64,000 nucleotides of DNA from Yponomeuta sedellus (GCA_934045075.1 OW203726.1:23313488-23377487), one strand, 5' to 3'. Counted from the stretch's first letter, positions 22,195 through 33,490 are shown. The notes: a model not told the origin generated them from the sequence alone. Program-made: numbers and translations.

Positions 22195-22299
22195 TTCAAA
22201 AACCTATTTAGAGGCTAAAAATTCCACCCATGCCGGGACTCGAACCCGCGACCTCTGGCTAACCATTCCCGCGCTCTCAAAACTGAGCTAATGGGCTAA
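22195..22299 (-). mobile_element. Family T copy without tail, candidate 12-bp duplication
   Basis: The plus strand shows AAAAACCTATTTAGAGGC, the reversed B box and AACTGAGCTAATGGG. TGTCTAAGTACT flanks it at 22183-22194 and 22300-22311. That motif is also part of the satellite, so the duplication is suggestive rather than proven. The right boundary cuts through the tRNA-like 5' end. Confidence 0.65.
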
Positions 22300-22960
22300 T
22301 GTCTAAGTACTGTTTTACTCATGCAATGTTTCTTCTTAGTATGGTATACCAATTCTCGCGTTGCAGATTTATTTTTTCTGGCATACGCGTCTCTCGCCAG
22401 CGAATTTGTCTGATCATTGTGAGTTGTAAGAGACCATGTCTTCAGTGTTTAAGTACAGTCTCATTCATCCATCCAAATATTCTACCATTGGATGGTATAC
22501 CAATTCTTACGTTGTTGCAATTCGTAGATTTCTTTCTTTCGCTATACACGTCTCTCAACAGCGAGTTTTACCGATCATTATAAGGCGTAGAAAACCATAA
22601 TTGGAGTGTCTAAGCCACAGAACATAATTATTACATTCTAACACAGCACAAGAAGGCATTTTAGTAGAGTTTTTACGATTTTTTTCTTTACTAGAAGCAA
22701 ACGACAACTAAGGCAAGAAGAACTGTCAGAGACTACGCATAGGCAATACATTGCTAATGCGAGGCACACGGGCACCGCCCACTTACGACTTCTACTCGTT
22801 TTTATGTTTTATGGTCTAAGTACTGTCTCACTTGTTGAATATTTTGAGTGCCTGAGCTGAATACTCTCCTTATCTTGAGTGTCTGAGTACTGTCCCACTC
22901 AAATAATAATCAACCCTCGGTTGTTATATCCATCCTCTCGTCTTGTCGACACGTCGTAGA

Positions 22961-23865
22961 ACCTTCTAGAAATTGATAACCTTCTCTTTTGGTCAATGTC
23001 AAACTCCCAAAGGAATGTTACAAGCACTGCGGAACCTTTAATTCGTGAAGGACAACGCATTAGCATAACTGGAGAGAACCGGTTGTCTCGTGAAATACTC
23101 ATCCGCGTCTGCGATCGTCCGTCTGATGCACTGCAGCCTTAATTGCTTGCCCATTACCTTGTTAGGTACTATTGACTATGTATTGTCTGCTGTGTCGGTA
23201 TAGCTACTCACATGTCTATACAGGTTGTAAAAATATCCTTATCTCCCTATATCTCTGACAAAAAGGGTGAGTTTAGTACAAACAACTTTTACTATGGTAA
23301 CCACTTTCATAGCATTAAAAATATCAACTCTTGTTTCCTAGTACCACCGCCGGTATAAAAATGTATGGAACAGTTCGTGATGAATATTTATCGTGATATC
23401 AAAGTTTTTTCTATAGTATATCCCCATATGACCATTAATGATCGTCGATGAGACGCGACAAAAACCCTAATTATTTTGTTTACGTGTACAAAACTGATGC
23501 GCAGAAAAATCTTGTTCGAAGTACGACAAAAAATGTAAAAAAATAGTTGTTAACAATCAGAAAACCATCCGTGGTATGCGATAGCATGTTACGGAGATTA
23601 CAGTTTGCGTGCTGAAATTTTGTTTAGACCCTTTGCATTCCTTGGGGTTTTCAAAGATTTGATGGCTCCTTATTTCCACCGCAGGCTTTTTTCAAGGTAT
23701 GTCGCGTGACGCCTTAGTATATTTCAAATTTATAAATGCAACATACACGTTTCTGCATCGCAGGAAGGGACCCGTGCCCCAGCAGTATGGTCATAAAAAG
23801 GTTTGATGTCACACACTCACAACTCACACAAGAGCTTAAGTGGTCTTTACTGTTTTGACCTTTAA
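22961..23865. other. No recognisable feature
   Basis: No supported exon or repeat, apart from a family D scrap near 23753-23793 (CATCGCAGGAAGGGACCCGT). Confidence 0.4.
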
Positions 23866-24314
23866 TCCTCCTAATATAAACATGAAAGTTTGTGAAGATG
23901 TTTGCATGTTTGTAACTTAATATCGGTTAAACGGATTGCATGAAACTTACATGAACAGATAGACAGAAATCGGAATTGAGACATAAGATTCTTTATAAAT
24001 AAATAAGTATTCATGGACATATTACATAGATCTTGTTAGCCCCATACTAAGTACAACTAAATTACTTGTGTTACAGGTGCTAACTCCACGATAGATTTAG
24101 GTATACCACAAATAAATAAATACATAGATAACATCCAAGTTCCGAGACAAGCCAGAAAAGTTCGTTTCCTAGTTTAACCCGGCCGGGGATCGAACCCAAG
24201 ACCTTCGGTTTTACAGTCAGCGTGCCAAACCGCTGCGCCACCGAGGCCGTCATCGTATATACCGTGCTCTTGTGATAATTTCTAACGCGGGCGTAGCCGC
24301 GGGTTAAAACTAGT
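23866..24314 (+). mobile_element. Helitron-like repeat split by SINE B
   Basis: Starts TCCTCCTAATATAAACATG and ends with a CGCGGGCGTAGCCGCGGG hairpin followed by TTAAAACTAGT at 24304-24314. A 3' hairpin plus CTAG/T is the Helitron signature, and no target duplication is expected. The middle, 23995-24251, is a later SINE B insertion. Confidence 0.65.
23995..24251 (-). repeat. SINE family B, full length
   Basis: On the minus strand: the head GACGGCCTCGGTGGCGCAGC, B box GGTTCGATCCC, body with AAACTAGGAAACGAAC, and a TATTTATTTATAAAG tail. Confidence 0.8.
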
Positions 24315-24498
24315 ATTTTCATATATTCTAAGTTATATAATTAATTTTTGTTATAGCGCAATTGTAAGCCTATAACATGTCAGTATTTTTAGTTTTATGG
24401 CCATGTATTGATTTTTTTAAATACTTTGCCGAGCGTAAAAATTATTAAGATTTTAATTCAAATTAACTATCGTATAATTTTATCGTTTAAGATCTAAA

Positions 24499-24567
24499 AT
24501 GTCTTCTGTTTCATTATTGGAAGAGACTAGCTTGCACGACGCAGGGAATCCTAGTTTGCAAGTTAGG
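24499..24567 (+). CDS. Candidate first coding exon (23 codons)
   Basis: An ATG at 24499 in good context (AAAATGTC) opens 23 codons that read MSSVSLLEETSLHDAGNPSL plus three more residues, and ends at a strong donor, AGG|GTAAGA, at 24568. The phase is 0. The next plus-strand exon I can identify is MIC19 exon A at 48460, which is also entered in phase 0. A join would be in frame but needs a 24-kb intron and would hide the MIC19 MG start. It may belong to another gene or be chance. Confidence 0.3.
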
Positions 24568-25309
24568 GTAAGATAATGACAAATACTCATTGAACCATTT
24601 TTTTTATTTTGTGATGAAAATGTTATTTGTCAACAATGTGTTAAACCTAATTGATAATAATGAAACTTTTTTAACTTTATAATATTCGGCTGAGATATGT
24701 ACCTGCACAATAATTTGTTTTAAAAATTGAGTAAATTATAAACTCCGAATGAACTTAAGAGGGTCACGTACGTAGGTATAAGCTCTATGTCTTTAGACTG
24801 GCTTAAGCTATATATAAGACAAAAGAATACTTAATACAATCGACAGCGTATCAGCTATTAAACCCGTGTCGCGGATGACTTTGTAACGAAATTGTAGAGG
24901 TGGATCTGAGGCCGGTTGTACGTCCAACAAAAGCCGTTTTTGTCCAAGACTGGTCGAGATGATTGCTGGGAATATGATAAATCATCCATTTAACAGTCAA
25001 GTTCAAGGCTGAAGTGACTTTTAAAGTAATTAAGATGAGCAAAGTTTTTTTCTTTACGGAATGTGAATTAATTATAAATTTATGTAGTTATCAGGGCCCT
25101 ATTTCATAGAAATACAATTCATGGTAAAATAAATATAACATTACATATTCTCACACCTATATCCCATAAGGGTAGGCCAGAGACTGACACGATACTGTTA
25201 ATTTGATTTACATTGCATTGCCGATTAAAACACGGAACAAGTAGGCAGTAATTTTAGTCATCGACTACGCAATATACATCGAATTTACATAATAAACTCT
25301 GAAATTTAT
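24568..25309. other. No recognisable feature
   Basis: AT-rich. A LINE-like scrap at 25155-25185 (CACACCTATATCCCATAAGG) is the only repeat seen. Confidence 0.4.
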
Positions 25310-25470
25310 AAACCTGTTTAGAGGCTAAAAATTCCACCCATGCCGGGACTCGAACCCGCGCCCTCTGGGTATCCGTGCCAGCGCTCTCCCAACTGAGCTA
25401 ATGGGCGACTTACCGGCATCAGTGAAATTTGGAACCTGTTTAGCCCGGCTTAGTGCATTAAAAAAAATAC
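25310..25470. mobile_element. Family T copy with inverted 5' part
   Basis: Body and leader lie in minus orientation (AAACCTGTTTAGAGGC ... ATCAGTGAAATTTGGAACC) and are joined directly to a plus-oriented tail (GCCCGGCTTAGTGCATTAAA). A 5' segment inverted relative to the 3' end is the classic outcome of twin priming. The arms do not overlap here. Confidence 0.7.
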
Positions 25471-26035
25471 TCTCATATTTAGTTTTCAAAAATGCGACCC
25501 AGGTGTATATTTAGACATTTGGTAAGATACCAATACTAATATTATCTTTTTTAGTATATCTTTTATACCAAATCCCCAGCCTATCTCGAAGTCGACTACC
25601 TAAAACAAATCGTAACGATTTCCTTTAAATAATTCAAACTTGAGTAGACGGCTGCGCCGGCGCCGGCCTGCTATTATAAAGAAGTATCGTTACAGTACAT
25701 ATCATGTGTGTGGTAGAATGATCATTATATATAATATGGAGGACTATGATTTAACATTGTTGACTGCAACATTGATACATTGCGTAAAGCGATAATTATT
25801 TTTTTAACCCATATATATTATGAAGAGTCAATACTTACTAATATTATAAAGAGTAAAAGTTTGCATGCTCATAAATTTCTTTGCAGGGGGTAATATCCAA
25901 ATGTACGTATGTACATATCCCGTTACAAAAAATATTTTTCGAATGGGACTTCCATTTCTATGCAACTGTAGTCGTAGACATGTTAGTCTGAGATGTACAA
26001 AATAAGACAACGAAAATTCTTGTAATGAAATGAAA
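25471..26035. other. No recognisable feature
   Basis: AT-rich. No exon, RNA gene or shared repeat found. Confidence 0.4.
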
Positions 26036-26275
26036 CCAAATTTATTTCAACGTAAAAAAGATACATTCCGTTTGCTGAATGTCAATGTACAATGTAAAAT
26101 GTAAACCGATGCCCTCGGGCCGTAGTGTAGTTGAGAATAGGGCAGCGAGAAAAAAACTCCACTCTGACCATCGTCAAATTAAATCTAATGCATCAGTTGC
26201 CAGTTGCCACCTATACGAATGGTAAAAATTCATGATTGCCATCAATAACTTTAAATACCAAAGCATGTGTATCGT
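26036..26275 (-). repeat. Dispersed repeat family C
   Basis: Begins TTTATTTCAACGTAAAAAAG, then CGGGCCGTAGTGTAGTTGAG and AAAAACTCCACTCTGACCAT, in the same order as 55735-55960. Confidence 0.6.
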
Positions 26276-26960
26276 CTTGTAAAATATAAAATACAAACCA
26301 TAATTGACGTGTTTTATGAAATATTTTTTTTTAAATAATAATGTCTATCGTAAGTAGGAACTTTGCGTCCTCTTTGGGCATGTAGGTACGAGTATAAGAA
26401 TGGAGTTTATTTCATAGAGAAGTAGGTATACAACTATACATTAAACTATTTCTTGGAATAGCCAAAAGAGACAAAAACCTATTGACACACTTTACCTGTC
26501 ACAACATAAGATTCAAGACCAAAATAATTACATCAAAATTGTCCGTTTGTTTTGTAAAATCGTTCTACTTTCCACAAAAAAATTAAATTGTGTGACAATA
26601 GAAACATTTGTTATGTTAGTGGTATTGTGTCGGTGAATACCACGACATCCGTGGTGAATACCATTATTTCATATTAGGAAATGAGACATAAAAAATCACT
26701 AAGTGTTCAAGAGGCGAGATATCTTAAAAGGCATAATCCTAAATTATAAGTGTAATTAGAGGTGAGACTGTACAATACTTTACCGAATACTGTTTGATTT
26801 CAACAAAATTTTCGTGAGTGTAGTTCCTGATTGACGATCGCCAATTTAATTTCAGGTAAGTTATCATAATACAGGGCGCTCTGGCGCTCATTAGGGGAGG
26901 GCTATGTCCAGCAGTGGAGTAGTATAGCCTGACGATGAAGTCATCATAATATGTATATCT
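26276..26960. other. No gene; one LINE 3' scrap
   Basis: At 26882-26940 GGCGCTCATTAGGGGAGGGC then TATGTCCAGCAGTGGAG matches, reversed, 34683-34740. This is a LINE or SINE 3' end. The rest is unassigned. Confidence 0.45.
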
Positions 26961-27125
26961 AACTAGCTGACCCCGCAAACGTTGTGTTACCCTATTAATT
27001 AGCCTACAACCAAGCCTAAAGCTATTCTCAGACCGACCTAAGTATTCGCAAAACAGTTACTGAAAATCTGTGTAGCCGTTGGAGAACTTCGATAACAATT
27101 ACTGTGACACGAGATATGTATGTGT
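26961..27125 (-). mobile_element. Helitron-like short repeat
   Basis: Reversed, it ends GCGGGGTCAGCTAGT at 26963. Its interior is diverged from the copies at 18911 and 38223. Confidence 0.5.
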
Positions 27126-27197
27126 TAGATTTATTTTATAATCACTACTTTATTAACTATTCTCTACCATTTAACGTTCTAGGTATAAAAGAATCGA

Positions 27198-27335
27198 AAT
27201 GAAATGAAAAGGTTGTATTCAAAGTAGCACAGAAACTGCGGCTTAATGAACGTTACAATTCAAACTAGGTGTCTATTTCAAAATCTAGATCATTTTGGAG
27301 AAAAAATGGACAAAAAAACTCCAAACTTATCTTAA
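27198..27335 (-). repeat. LINE family L 3' end
   Basis: A GAAATGAAATGAAAAGG tail followed by AGTAGCACAGAAACTGCGGC and the family 3' UTR to about 27335. Confidence 0.7.
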
Positions 27336-27364
27336 CAGTATCTTTATATCCTATAGTATGTTAA

Positions 27365-27640
27365 TTAGTTAGTAAGACTTAAGATTCCCGCACTTAGTAT
27401 CATAGTAGGACCATTATAGCAAGCGCTGAAGTATGTTAACGTTTCAGACACTAGGGTTTCCTTACGATGATTTCCTTTTACCATCAGCGAGTGGTATTGC
27501 TACTATAATTTCACAAATGTACATAACTTAGAAAAAAAAGTCATTGGTACATGCCGGGGTTCGAACCCACGACCTCTCGATTGAGAAGCCCGCGTTCTAT
27601 ACCGCTCTACCACCGCTTATTACGTTCTAGTGTATTAAGA
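27365..27640 (-). repeat. SINE family E/F head and body
   Basis: On the minus strand the tRNA-like head runs from about 27620 (GCGGTGGTAGAGCGG; B box GGTTCGAACCCC at about 27560), then the GTACCAATGACTTTTTTTTC block and the AAACCCTAGTGTCTGAAACG block. It closely resembles 49850-50108. Confidence 0.75.
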
Positions 27641-27717
27641 ATTGTCGATTTGTCGGTTTGTAATAAGCGGGCTCATCTTTTTGATAGCTATTATAAAAAC
27701 GTTTGGCTTTATTTTTA

Positions 27718-28020
27718 TGAAATGAAAAAGTTTTATTCATAGTAGCGCAGATATTGCGTCTTAGTGAACGATACAATTCAAACTAGGTGTCCATTTCAGA
27801 ATCTAGATAATTTGTAGAAAAAATTGACGAAAAAACTCCAAACCTAGTCTTTTCAAGGTCCTTAACTAACAGAGTTTAAATAATTTTTACAATACTCATG
27901 AATTACATGCTTAAATTCCAGACATCATTGTCATCTAAATAATCTTTTATATTATAGTAGCCCTTTTGGCACAAAATGTAGGTACTTTACAAATTTTTCG
28001 AACCTCATTTCAGTCAAACT
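27718..28020 (-). repeat. LINE family L 3' end, longer copy
   Basis: Includes the 3' UTR and, near 27962, AGCCCTTTTGGCACAAAATG, which corresponds to the C-terminal CQKG codons of the LINE protein seen at 63310. Diverged and non-functional. Confidence 0.7.
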
Positions 28021-28189
28021 TAATATAAAAACACAATTCCACTGAAACACTCCTGGAGGCGTTTTGTTTAACTATGTTTACATCTTTTCCCTGTAAAATC
28101 TCCACCACTAACTATTATTAATGTTTTCTATGTTTTTTTTTGTACATCTACTTCCTTCTCTAATGTATTAGTCCAGTTCATCTGAAGGT

Positions 28190-28310
28190 TGTCTGGAAGA
28201 GATCACTTTTAGTGATAAGGCGGCCGTCTGTACTCTTAGGTTAAGAAATATCTGTGTAATTTCCATTTTTATTTACAATAAAGTGTTCTCTATCTATCTA
28301 TCTATCTATT
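28190..28310 (+). repeat. Dispersed repeat family G
   Basis: CACTTTTAGTGATAAGGCGG, then ACTCTTAGGTTAAGAAATAT, ACAATAAAGTGTTCTC and TATC repeats. Confidence 0.65.
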
Positions 28311-28720
28311 TTAGTGAGCGTGTTTCGAGTGTCTTAAGAAGTTGTGTATCTTAATACGTTGTGTTATAAATATAAATAAGGCCCTCAATGCACAGCCATC
28401 ACAGAACCTAAGAGAAGCACGCAATCCTATATACTGTAACCAAATCTATTTCCTAGATGCCTATTCACACCTCAACTACTATAGAGTAGTACAACACTAC
28501 CATTACTAGTATTAATTAGCATATCAAGTAACAATACCTCCAAACTACTTATCACATACAAAACCGGCTTGAGGCGAAGGCGAATATTTTCAGCACACCA
28601 TTCTAAGATGCATGGACAAAAGGGCGACATCATGACCCATTTGCCACCCATAACGGTCACCAGCACTTAACAACAGCGTACAAACAAACAATAACTCTGA
28701 GAACAATAAGCACAACTCAC
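28311..28720. other. No recognisable feature
   Basis: Would be the first intron of the candidate gene starting at 28753. No second exon was found here. Confidence 0.35.
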
Positions 28721-28753
28721 CGTAGCGGCGAGTAAGGTCGCTAGACGAAACAT
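28721..28753 (-). CDS. Candidate first coding exon of a secreted-protein-like gene
   Basis: On the minus strand ATG at 28753 opens MFRLATLLAAT (11 codons) and stops at the donor ACG|GTGAGTTG, phase 0. A short first exon that encodes only the start of a hydrophobic leader is common in insect cuticle and other secreted-protein genes. A TATA box lies about 105 nt upstream of the ATG. The remaining exons were not found at lower coordinates, which are filled with repeats, so the gene is either long or a relic. The product is unknown. Confidence 0.4.
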
Positions 28754-28855
28754 AGTAGAGACGTATTAGTCCACTGTTCAGGCGGCTACAGGCACAGAGA
28801 AGGCGCGTTTCACAGGTGGGTACAGACAAACGGCGTCGGCGTGGGCGCATCTCCC

Positions 28856-28862
28856 TTTATAT
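28856..28862 (-). promoter_or_regulatory. TATA box upstream of 28753, with CRE-like palindrome at 28879-28886
   Basis: The minus strand reads CCATATAAAGGGAG. TATAAAG at this position would place the start of transcription near 28830, giving a 5' leader of about 75 nt. A perfect TGACGTCA palindrome lies about 20 bp further upstream. Both motifs can occur by chance; their order and spacing relative to the ATG are what support the call. Confidence 0.4.
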
Positions 28863-28948
28863 GGAGGCGGTGACTCCGTGACGTCAGCGTGTGTCAGACT
28901 CATCTCGGTCTTGGGCCCGAATGGCTCGGCGTTTCGGCCTTTACTTAA

Positions 28949-29299
28949 AGTCCTGCGCAGACGAGGGACTATCCCCCGGGTACTTTTTTGTCCGTCGATA
29001 TAGATCTATTATAAATTGTATCGTATAGCGCACACAAAGGACCAAAAGTACCCCGTACAAAAAGTCCCTCAAGTTACCGAGGACATCAAGAGACCGGACT
29101 GGACAAAAGTTCGGTGTTTGCTTTTAAAACGCCTTTTCTTTTTCAACTTCGTGTAAATTACAACACAATGTAATCTCAGAATATTTGCTTCCATAGCGTA
29201 CGCTTCACTCAATTTCCGGGGAACAAAATGACCGCACACCGTAGGCATTGAGTCCGCGACAAGTACTCGGAGGGAAGCTGTCCCTCGTCTGCGCAGGCC
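28949..29299. mobile_element. TTAA-flanked MITE (piggyBac-like)
   Basis: 351 bp between TTAA at 28945-28948 and TTAA at 29300-29303. Both ends carry a perfect 18-bp inverted repeat, CCTGCGCAGACGAGGGAC, and weaker similarity continues inward (CCCCGGGTACTT against CCTCCGAGTACTT). TTAA duplications are typical of piggyBac and Kolobok. It lies just upstream of the candidate promoter. No coding capacity. Confidence 0.75.
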
Positions 29300-29303
29300 T
29301 TAA

Positions 29304-29929
29304 GGCAGGCAACGGGTTGGGGACTCTGCTGAGGAAACGCTAACTTATGGAGCAAACAGCCGATGGAGTGCAGCATGATTAGTTAAAGAAAGGCACTGAA
29401 TAATTGATTGGTTCCTCGCTCACACTTTGCAGATTTTGGATGGACAAATAATTCTCCAGGCGTTTTCTTCAACAGTCTCATGCGTTAAAAAAGAGTCTAG
29501 TGGAGTTGTGAAAGGCAGACACCACGGTTTCATCATCATCATCGCTTAGAAGGTCGGTCAACTCCTCGTTTTTCGTCGTCTGGACCCTTTCACAGCGTAA
29601 ATACATAGTTATCGGTAAATAAACGTTATTGGCATAGTACATGCGTACTTCTACGAACAAGTTAATATCTATTTGTATGTGACGTGTGCAAACCACTGTA
29701 CTAAGCCAGTTAGAGGTCAAAACTCAGAGGTCCAGTAGATGCAAATCTCTCATCTCAAACTTGAAAACTCGTTCTGTTGACTTTGTGAACTCTGCTTAGC
29801 ATAGATTGAAGGTTGTATAGAGGAACAGAGGTTTTGTTGGCAAAGTTGAAACGTAATGGAAATGTACGTACATAAAACAGCATTGGTTTGCATATACTCT
29901 GAAGTAAGGATACTAATCTGACACATAGT
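29304..29929. other. No recognisable feature
   Basis: The open frames at 29478-29720 and 29750-30004 show no motif or splice context. Confidence 0.4.
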
Positions 29930-30180
29930 TACGATGCGATGGTATGTCAATGGCTTCCTAAACGTGAGGTTCTCGGTTCGAATCCGGCCTCTACTTACCT
30001 GCAATTTATAAATTATTTAGTAGCACAACCACACGCTAAGTGTGAAGGAAAAAATCACGAAGAGACCCGCGACTTAGTTGATTTTGTATTTCGTGAACCG
30101 ACGCTCACGCAGCTGAGAATATGATATTGGTTCTGGCAAACCCACTACAACTAACTTAAAGCATGTCCCAAAGCGCCTAA
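29930..30180 (+). repeat. SINE family F, truncated
   Basis: B box GGTTCGAATCCG at about 29975, then AAAATCACGAAGAGACCCGC and a body that is diverged from 20730-21085. Confidence 0.6.
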
Positions 30181-30370
30181 TTTACCTAACTAACTATTAC
30201 CATTGAATTTTACTTCAAATTCAATGCTATTACCTACTAACGTAGTCAATGTAAGACGCTATATTCATATATTTTTATTGAAATTATGCAACCAGAAAAC
30301 TGTTACTTTAGCATTGATGAACTAAATCTTATCTTATCTTAACATAAGGTTAATAATAATAATAATAATA

Positions 30371-30770
30371 ATATTGACCTTCTTGCATTCACTTAATGAG
30401 ATGATTTATACAGCGTCCAGTGGTATCTTCACTGACACTAGATGGGTGAAGGGACCACTCCGACGCTGTAGTGCCTGGGACATGGTTTTATAGATGGTGT
30501 AGGCTTGCCCAGCACCTATACCATCGTGACAGCTTAGTCGGCCTAGCCCACAGGAAAGACTAGTCAATACGTGCGGAGCCAACCAAGCCGCGGATTTCCT
30601 CACGATGTTTTCCTTCACCGTTAGCGTGTGGTATTGCGACTACAAATTCGCAAATGTACGTAACTTTTAAATTAAACAAAGTCATTAGTACATGCCCACA
30701 CTCTGGATCGAACCTGGGGCTCTCGCTTGCCAGTCCATGGTTCTACCCACTGAGCTACCAAAGGTTAGCT
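30371..30770 (-). repeat. SINE family F, full length with ATT repeat tail
   Basis: On the minus strand the head CCTTTGGTAGCTCAGTGGGT has B box GGTTCGATCC. The body carries GGCCGACTAAGCTGTCACGA and the 3' end GACGCTGTATAAATCATCTC. The tail is (ATT)n at 30353-30374. Confidence 0.75.
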
Positions 30771-31965
30771 TGTCACAAAATTAGCGAAATTTTAAATTTC
30801 ACTCCTCGAACTTAAAACTACATAAAAGTGGTTAAATTTATCGATGCTGACGATATTGTATTATTTTATACTATTCCGGATTGTGCCTTATTTCAACAAT
30901 TCCTGAATAACGTTGTTTAAAAGGCCTTTAATCATAATTTTTTTAGACTATCTACGGTATACGGGAAAGTAAAATGCTCTAGTAAAATGGACTCATAGTT
31001 AGAATATTTTCGGGGCTTAATCGCGTAGTAATTTATTGCTATTTTACCTCGACGTCTCGATGACGTTACATTCATCAAAATGGACTCTTCAAGAAAAATC
31101 CGCACAGTCGTGATGAGTTTCAAATGGACATGTAAGAGCATTTTTTTTATTTGACTAAACTTAAATCGCGTATCTCGTCCCTCGTCAATCAAACCCAAAA
31201 GCGTCTATGCGAAGTAAAAGTCATTTTTCGGGCATTGTACCTCGCAACAAAAACAAATATGCCTGTTCATAGCCTATTATGTCTCTACAAGTCTGTAAAA
31301 CAATGTCACCCAAAATGATGCAAAGATTACCTACTATTAATAACGCTATTGCAGCATTCATGTGAACCAGAAATTGTATTTTTGCAAACCTTCAAAGCGT
31401 TTATGTAAGAGATATCTACTGTACTGCCTACATTCGCTCGTTGCAAATTGAATTGTCTTCACCGTTTTGATAACTCGAAAAGACGATAATGGGCATTATG
31501 CTAAAAAACAATTGTTCTGATATTATATATTAAAAAAAAAATAGAAAATTACTCCTAATCTGCCAAAATGTAATAGGGGTTATAATTTATTTTTACTTTA
31601 TCGAGATTTCTCGAAATATCCCGATAAAAAGCAAACTCTTGGCGTTTTTTATTTAAAAATATTAAACTTTCTTTCATTATCGTGTGAAAAGAATGTTAGA
31701 AGGTCCACACTTAATCACAAAAATACAATAAAATGCAAGAAATCAGAGAATATTATAAATTTATTATTGTAGTGATATATTTATACTGACCTTATTATAA
31801 TTTTCAAAATAAATATCATTTGTAACCATTGTCAAAATTTAGCACATTTAAAAAATACCCATTTCTAGATACCCATCTAGGAATGGATATTTTTTTAAAT
31901 GTCAGAGCGCGGACCAAGCCTAAGTATCTAAGATAGGATTTATAACTGACAGCAGGGGAGTCACC
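30771..31965. other. No gene; one imperfect hairpin at 31844-31902
   Basis: ACATTTAAAAAATACCCATT pairs with AATGGATATTTTTTTAAATG across a loop that is itself partly self-complementary (CTAGATACCCATCTAG). No exon or shared repeat was found in the rest. Confidence 0.5.
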
Positions 31966-32095
31966 AACCAGTCCGGTACGGTTAGCCATAGGTGGCGAGT
32001 TCGAGCCCCGGCATGGGTAGAATTTTTAGCCTCTAAATAGGTTTTTAAAAATTGTCCTCAGCACGGGTTAGTGCAATAAAAAGAATATAATAGTA
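31966..32095 (+). repeat. Family T copy, 5' truncated
   Basis: GTACGGTTAGCCATAGGTGG, then a degenerate B box (GAGTTCGAGCC), AGCCTCTAAATAGGTTTTTA, the GCACGGGTTAGTGC hairpin and the AAAAAGAATATAATAG tail. Confidence 0.7.
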
Positions 32096-32744
32096 ACTCT
32101 TTACTAAGTCAAACCAATCCATTCATCTCTGAAGTTTTTAAATCATTAGGTACCCAAAAAAAATGTTAACAAACATATTTACTCACACTAGGTACACTAA
32201 AATGTTCCAAATCAGTAATGATATGACGAATAAATACATACCTAATCAGGCAGTAGCGGCCTATTCAGAAATTAATAACACCTTTGGATTAATAACATTA
32301 ATAACATATTTGGAGCTTTATCATACCAAACCCAAAGAAACACGGAAACCTATTTAAATAATATAGATATGTACTATGAGACTAATTGTTTATACTCAGA
32401 ACAGAAAACTCGCCATTCAAGATTTCAACTGTGCCCTACCTCTATACTTTATAAACTTATTCTTTGCTTTAGGTTTTGAACGAAATTTTTTACGGTGTCG
32501 ATTATTACGGTCGGTTTGCGCTAACGCTATTTGACAACAATATCAATCTGTTTATCCATGGATAAGCTCTATCCAGTGAATAACCCTAAAAAAGTTGTGC
32601 ACCATTTCATTTTCAGTCGTATCATAGACATGTTGTGGGACTGACAACCCCGTAAAATATTAAGCTGTCTATCATTGTATAAGTATTTTTCTATTTACTT
32701 AATTATGCGGTGATTTTGCGCAATTCGCCCTAAGACGATATCAC
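32096..32744. other. No recognisable feature
   Basis: AT-rich. The open frame at 32163-32357 is compositional. Confidence 0.4.
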
Positions 32745-32972
32745 ATAAATAATAATATTCATGGCCATATTACACAGATCTCGTTAGCCCTATACTAAGT
32801 ACAACTAAATGACTTGTATTAAAGGTGATAACTCGACGATAGATTTAATACAATAAATACATAGATAACATCCAAGACCCGAGACAAACTAGATAAGTTC
32901 GTTTCCTAGTTTGACCCGGCCGGGGACCGAACCCGAGACCTTCGGTTTTACAGTCAGCGTGCCAAACCGCTA
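32745..32972 (-). repeat. SINE family B, 5' truncated
   Basis: Body and B box (GGTTCGGTCCC) match the copy at 23995. The head stops at GCGGTTTGGCACGC. Confidence 0.75.
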
Positions 32973-33159
32973 AACCTTTAAACCTTTGAGAACGCAAGTT
33001 AAGTTTGCCCCTGGGCATCGTCTCATCTGCTGAAGATTTAAGGAAGTCGATAGCCTAATACAGATAGAAGTGGCGTGCCTTGAGGTAGGCCTACATCCAG
33101 CAGTGAACAAGAACGAGAGCATCTATATCTAACATAACTTTAAGTGTACGTTTCACCAA

Positions 33160-33310
33160 CATCATCATCAGCCATTTGAAGCCCACTGCAGTACATAGAC
33201 CTCCCTCATGGTTTTCCCAGCTTCACGGTCTTGTGCCGCCCGCATCCAACGACTCCCCGCCTGCGTGACAGATCTGCTGGAACAGAACCTGCCCACGCTG
33301 CGTCGTCTTT
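33160..33310 (-). pseudogene. RTE-like LINE C-terminus
   Basis: The minus-strand frame reads TQAGSRWMRAAQDREAGKTM followed by REVYVLQWASNG and a stop, then a TGATGATGATG tail near 33165. It has the same layout as 13285-13445 but is clearly diverged from it, so this is a separate insertion. Confidence 0.75.
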
Positions 33311-33331
33311 GATATTTATTTTAAGCAGTAT

Positions 33332-33490
33332 GTTTTAAAAACCTATTTAGAGGCTTAAAATTCCACCCACGCCGGGACTTGAACCCGCGACCTTGGCTAA
33401 CCGTGCCAGCTCTCTCCCAACTGAGCTAATGGGAGACTAACCGGCATCAGTGAAATTACGAACCTCTTTACAATACTCTCTGTATTACGT
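33332..33490 (-). mobile_element. Family T copy with leader, no tail
   Basis: Starts at the recurrent edge (AAAAACCTATTTAGAGGCTT) and runs through the tRNA-like body to the leader ACCTCTTTACAATACTCTCT ... TACGTA. The minus strand would begin TACGTAATACAGAGAGTATT, probably close to the 5' end of the transcript. Confidence 0.7.

Larger units (their letters stand above)
21725..22960. repeat. Diverged tandem satellite, unit about 150-170 bp
   Basis: Recurring ordered blocks are TCTTGAGTGTCTAAGTA, CTCATCCAATATTC, GGTATACCAATTCTC, GCATACGCGTCTCTC, CAGCGA and GATCATTRTRAGTTGTAG. At least four units lie between 21725 and 22620, and part units extend to 22960. The array is interrupted by a foldback element (21824-22012) and a family T copy (22195-22299). 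Units differ by many substitutions, so it is old. Confidence 0.7.
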
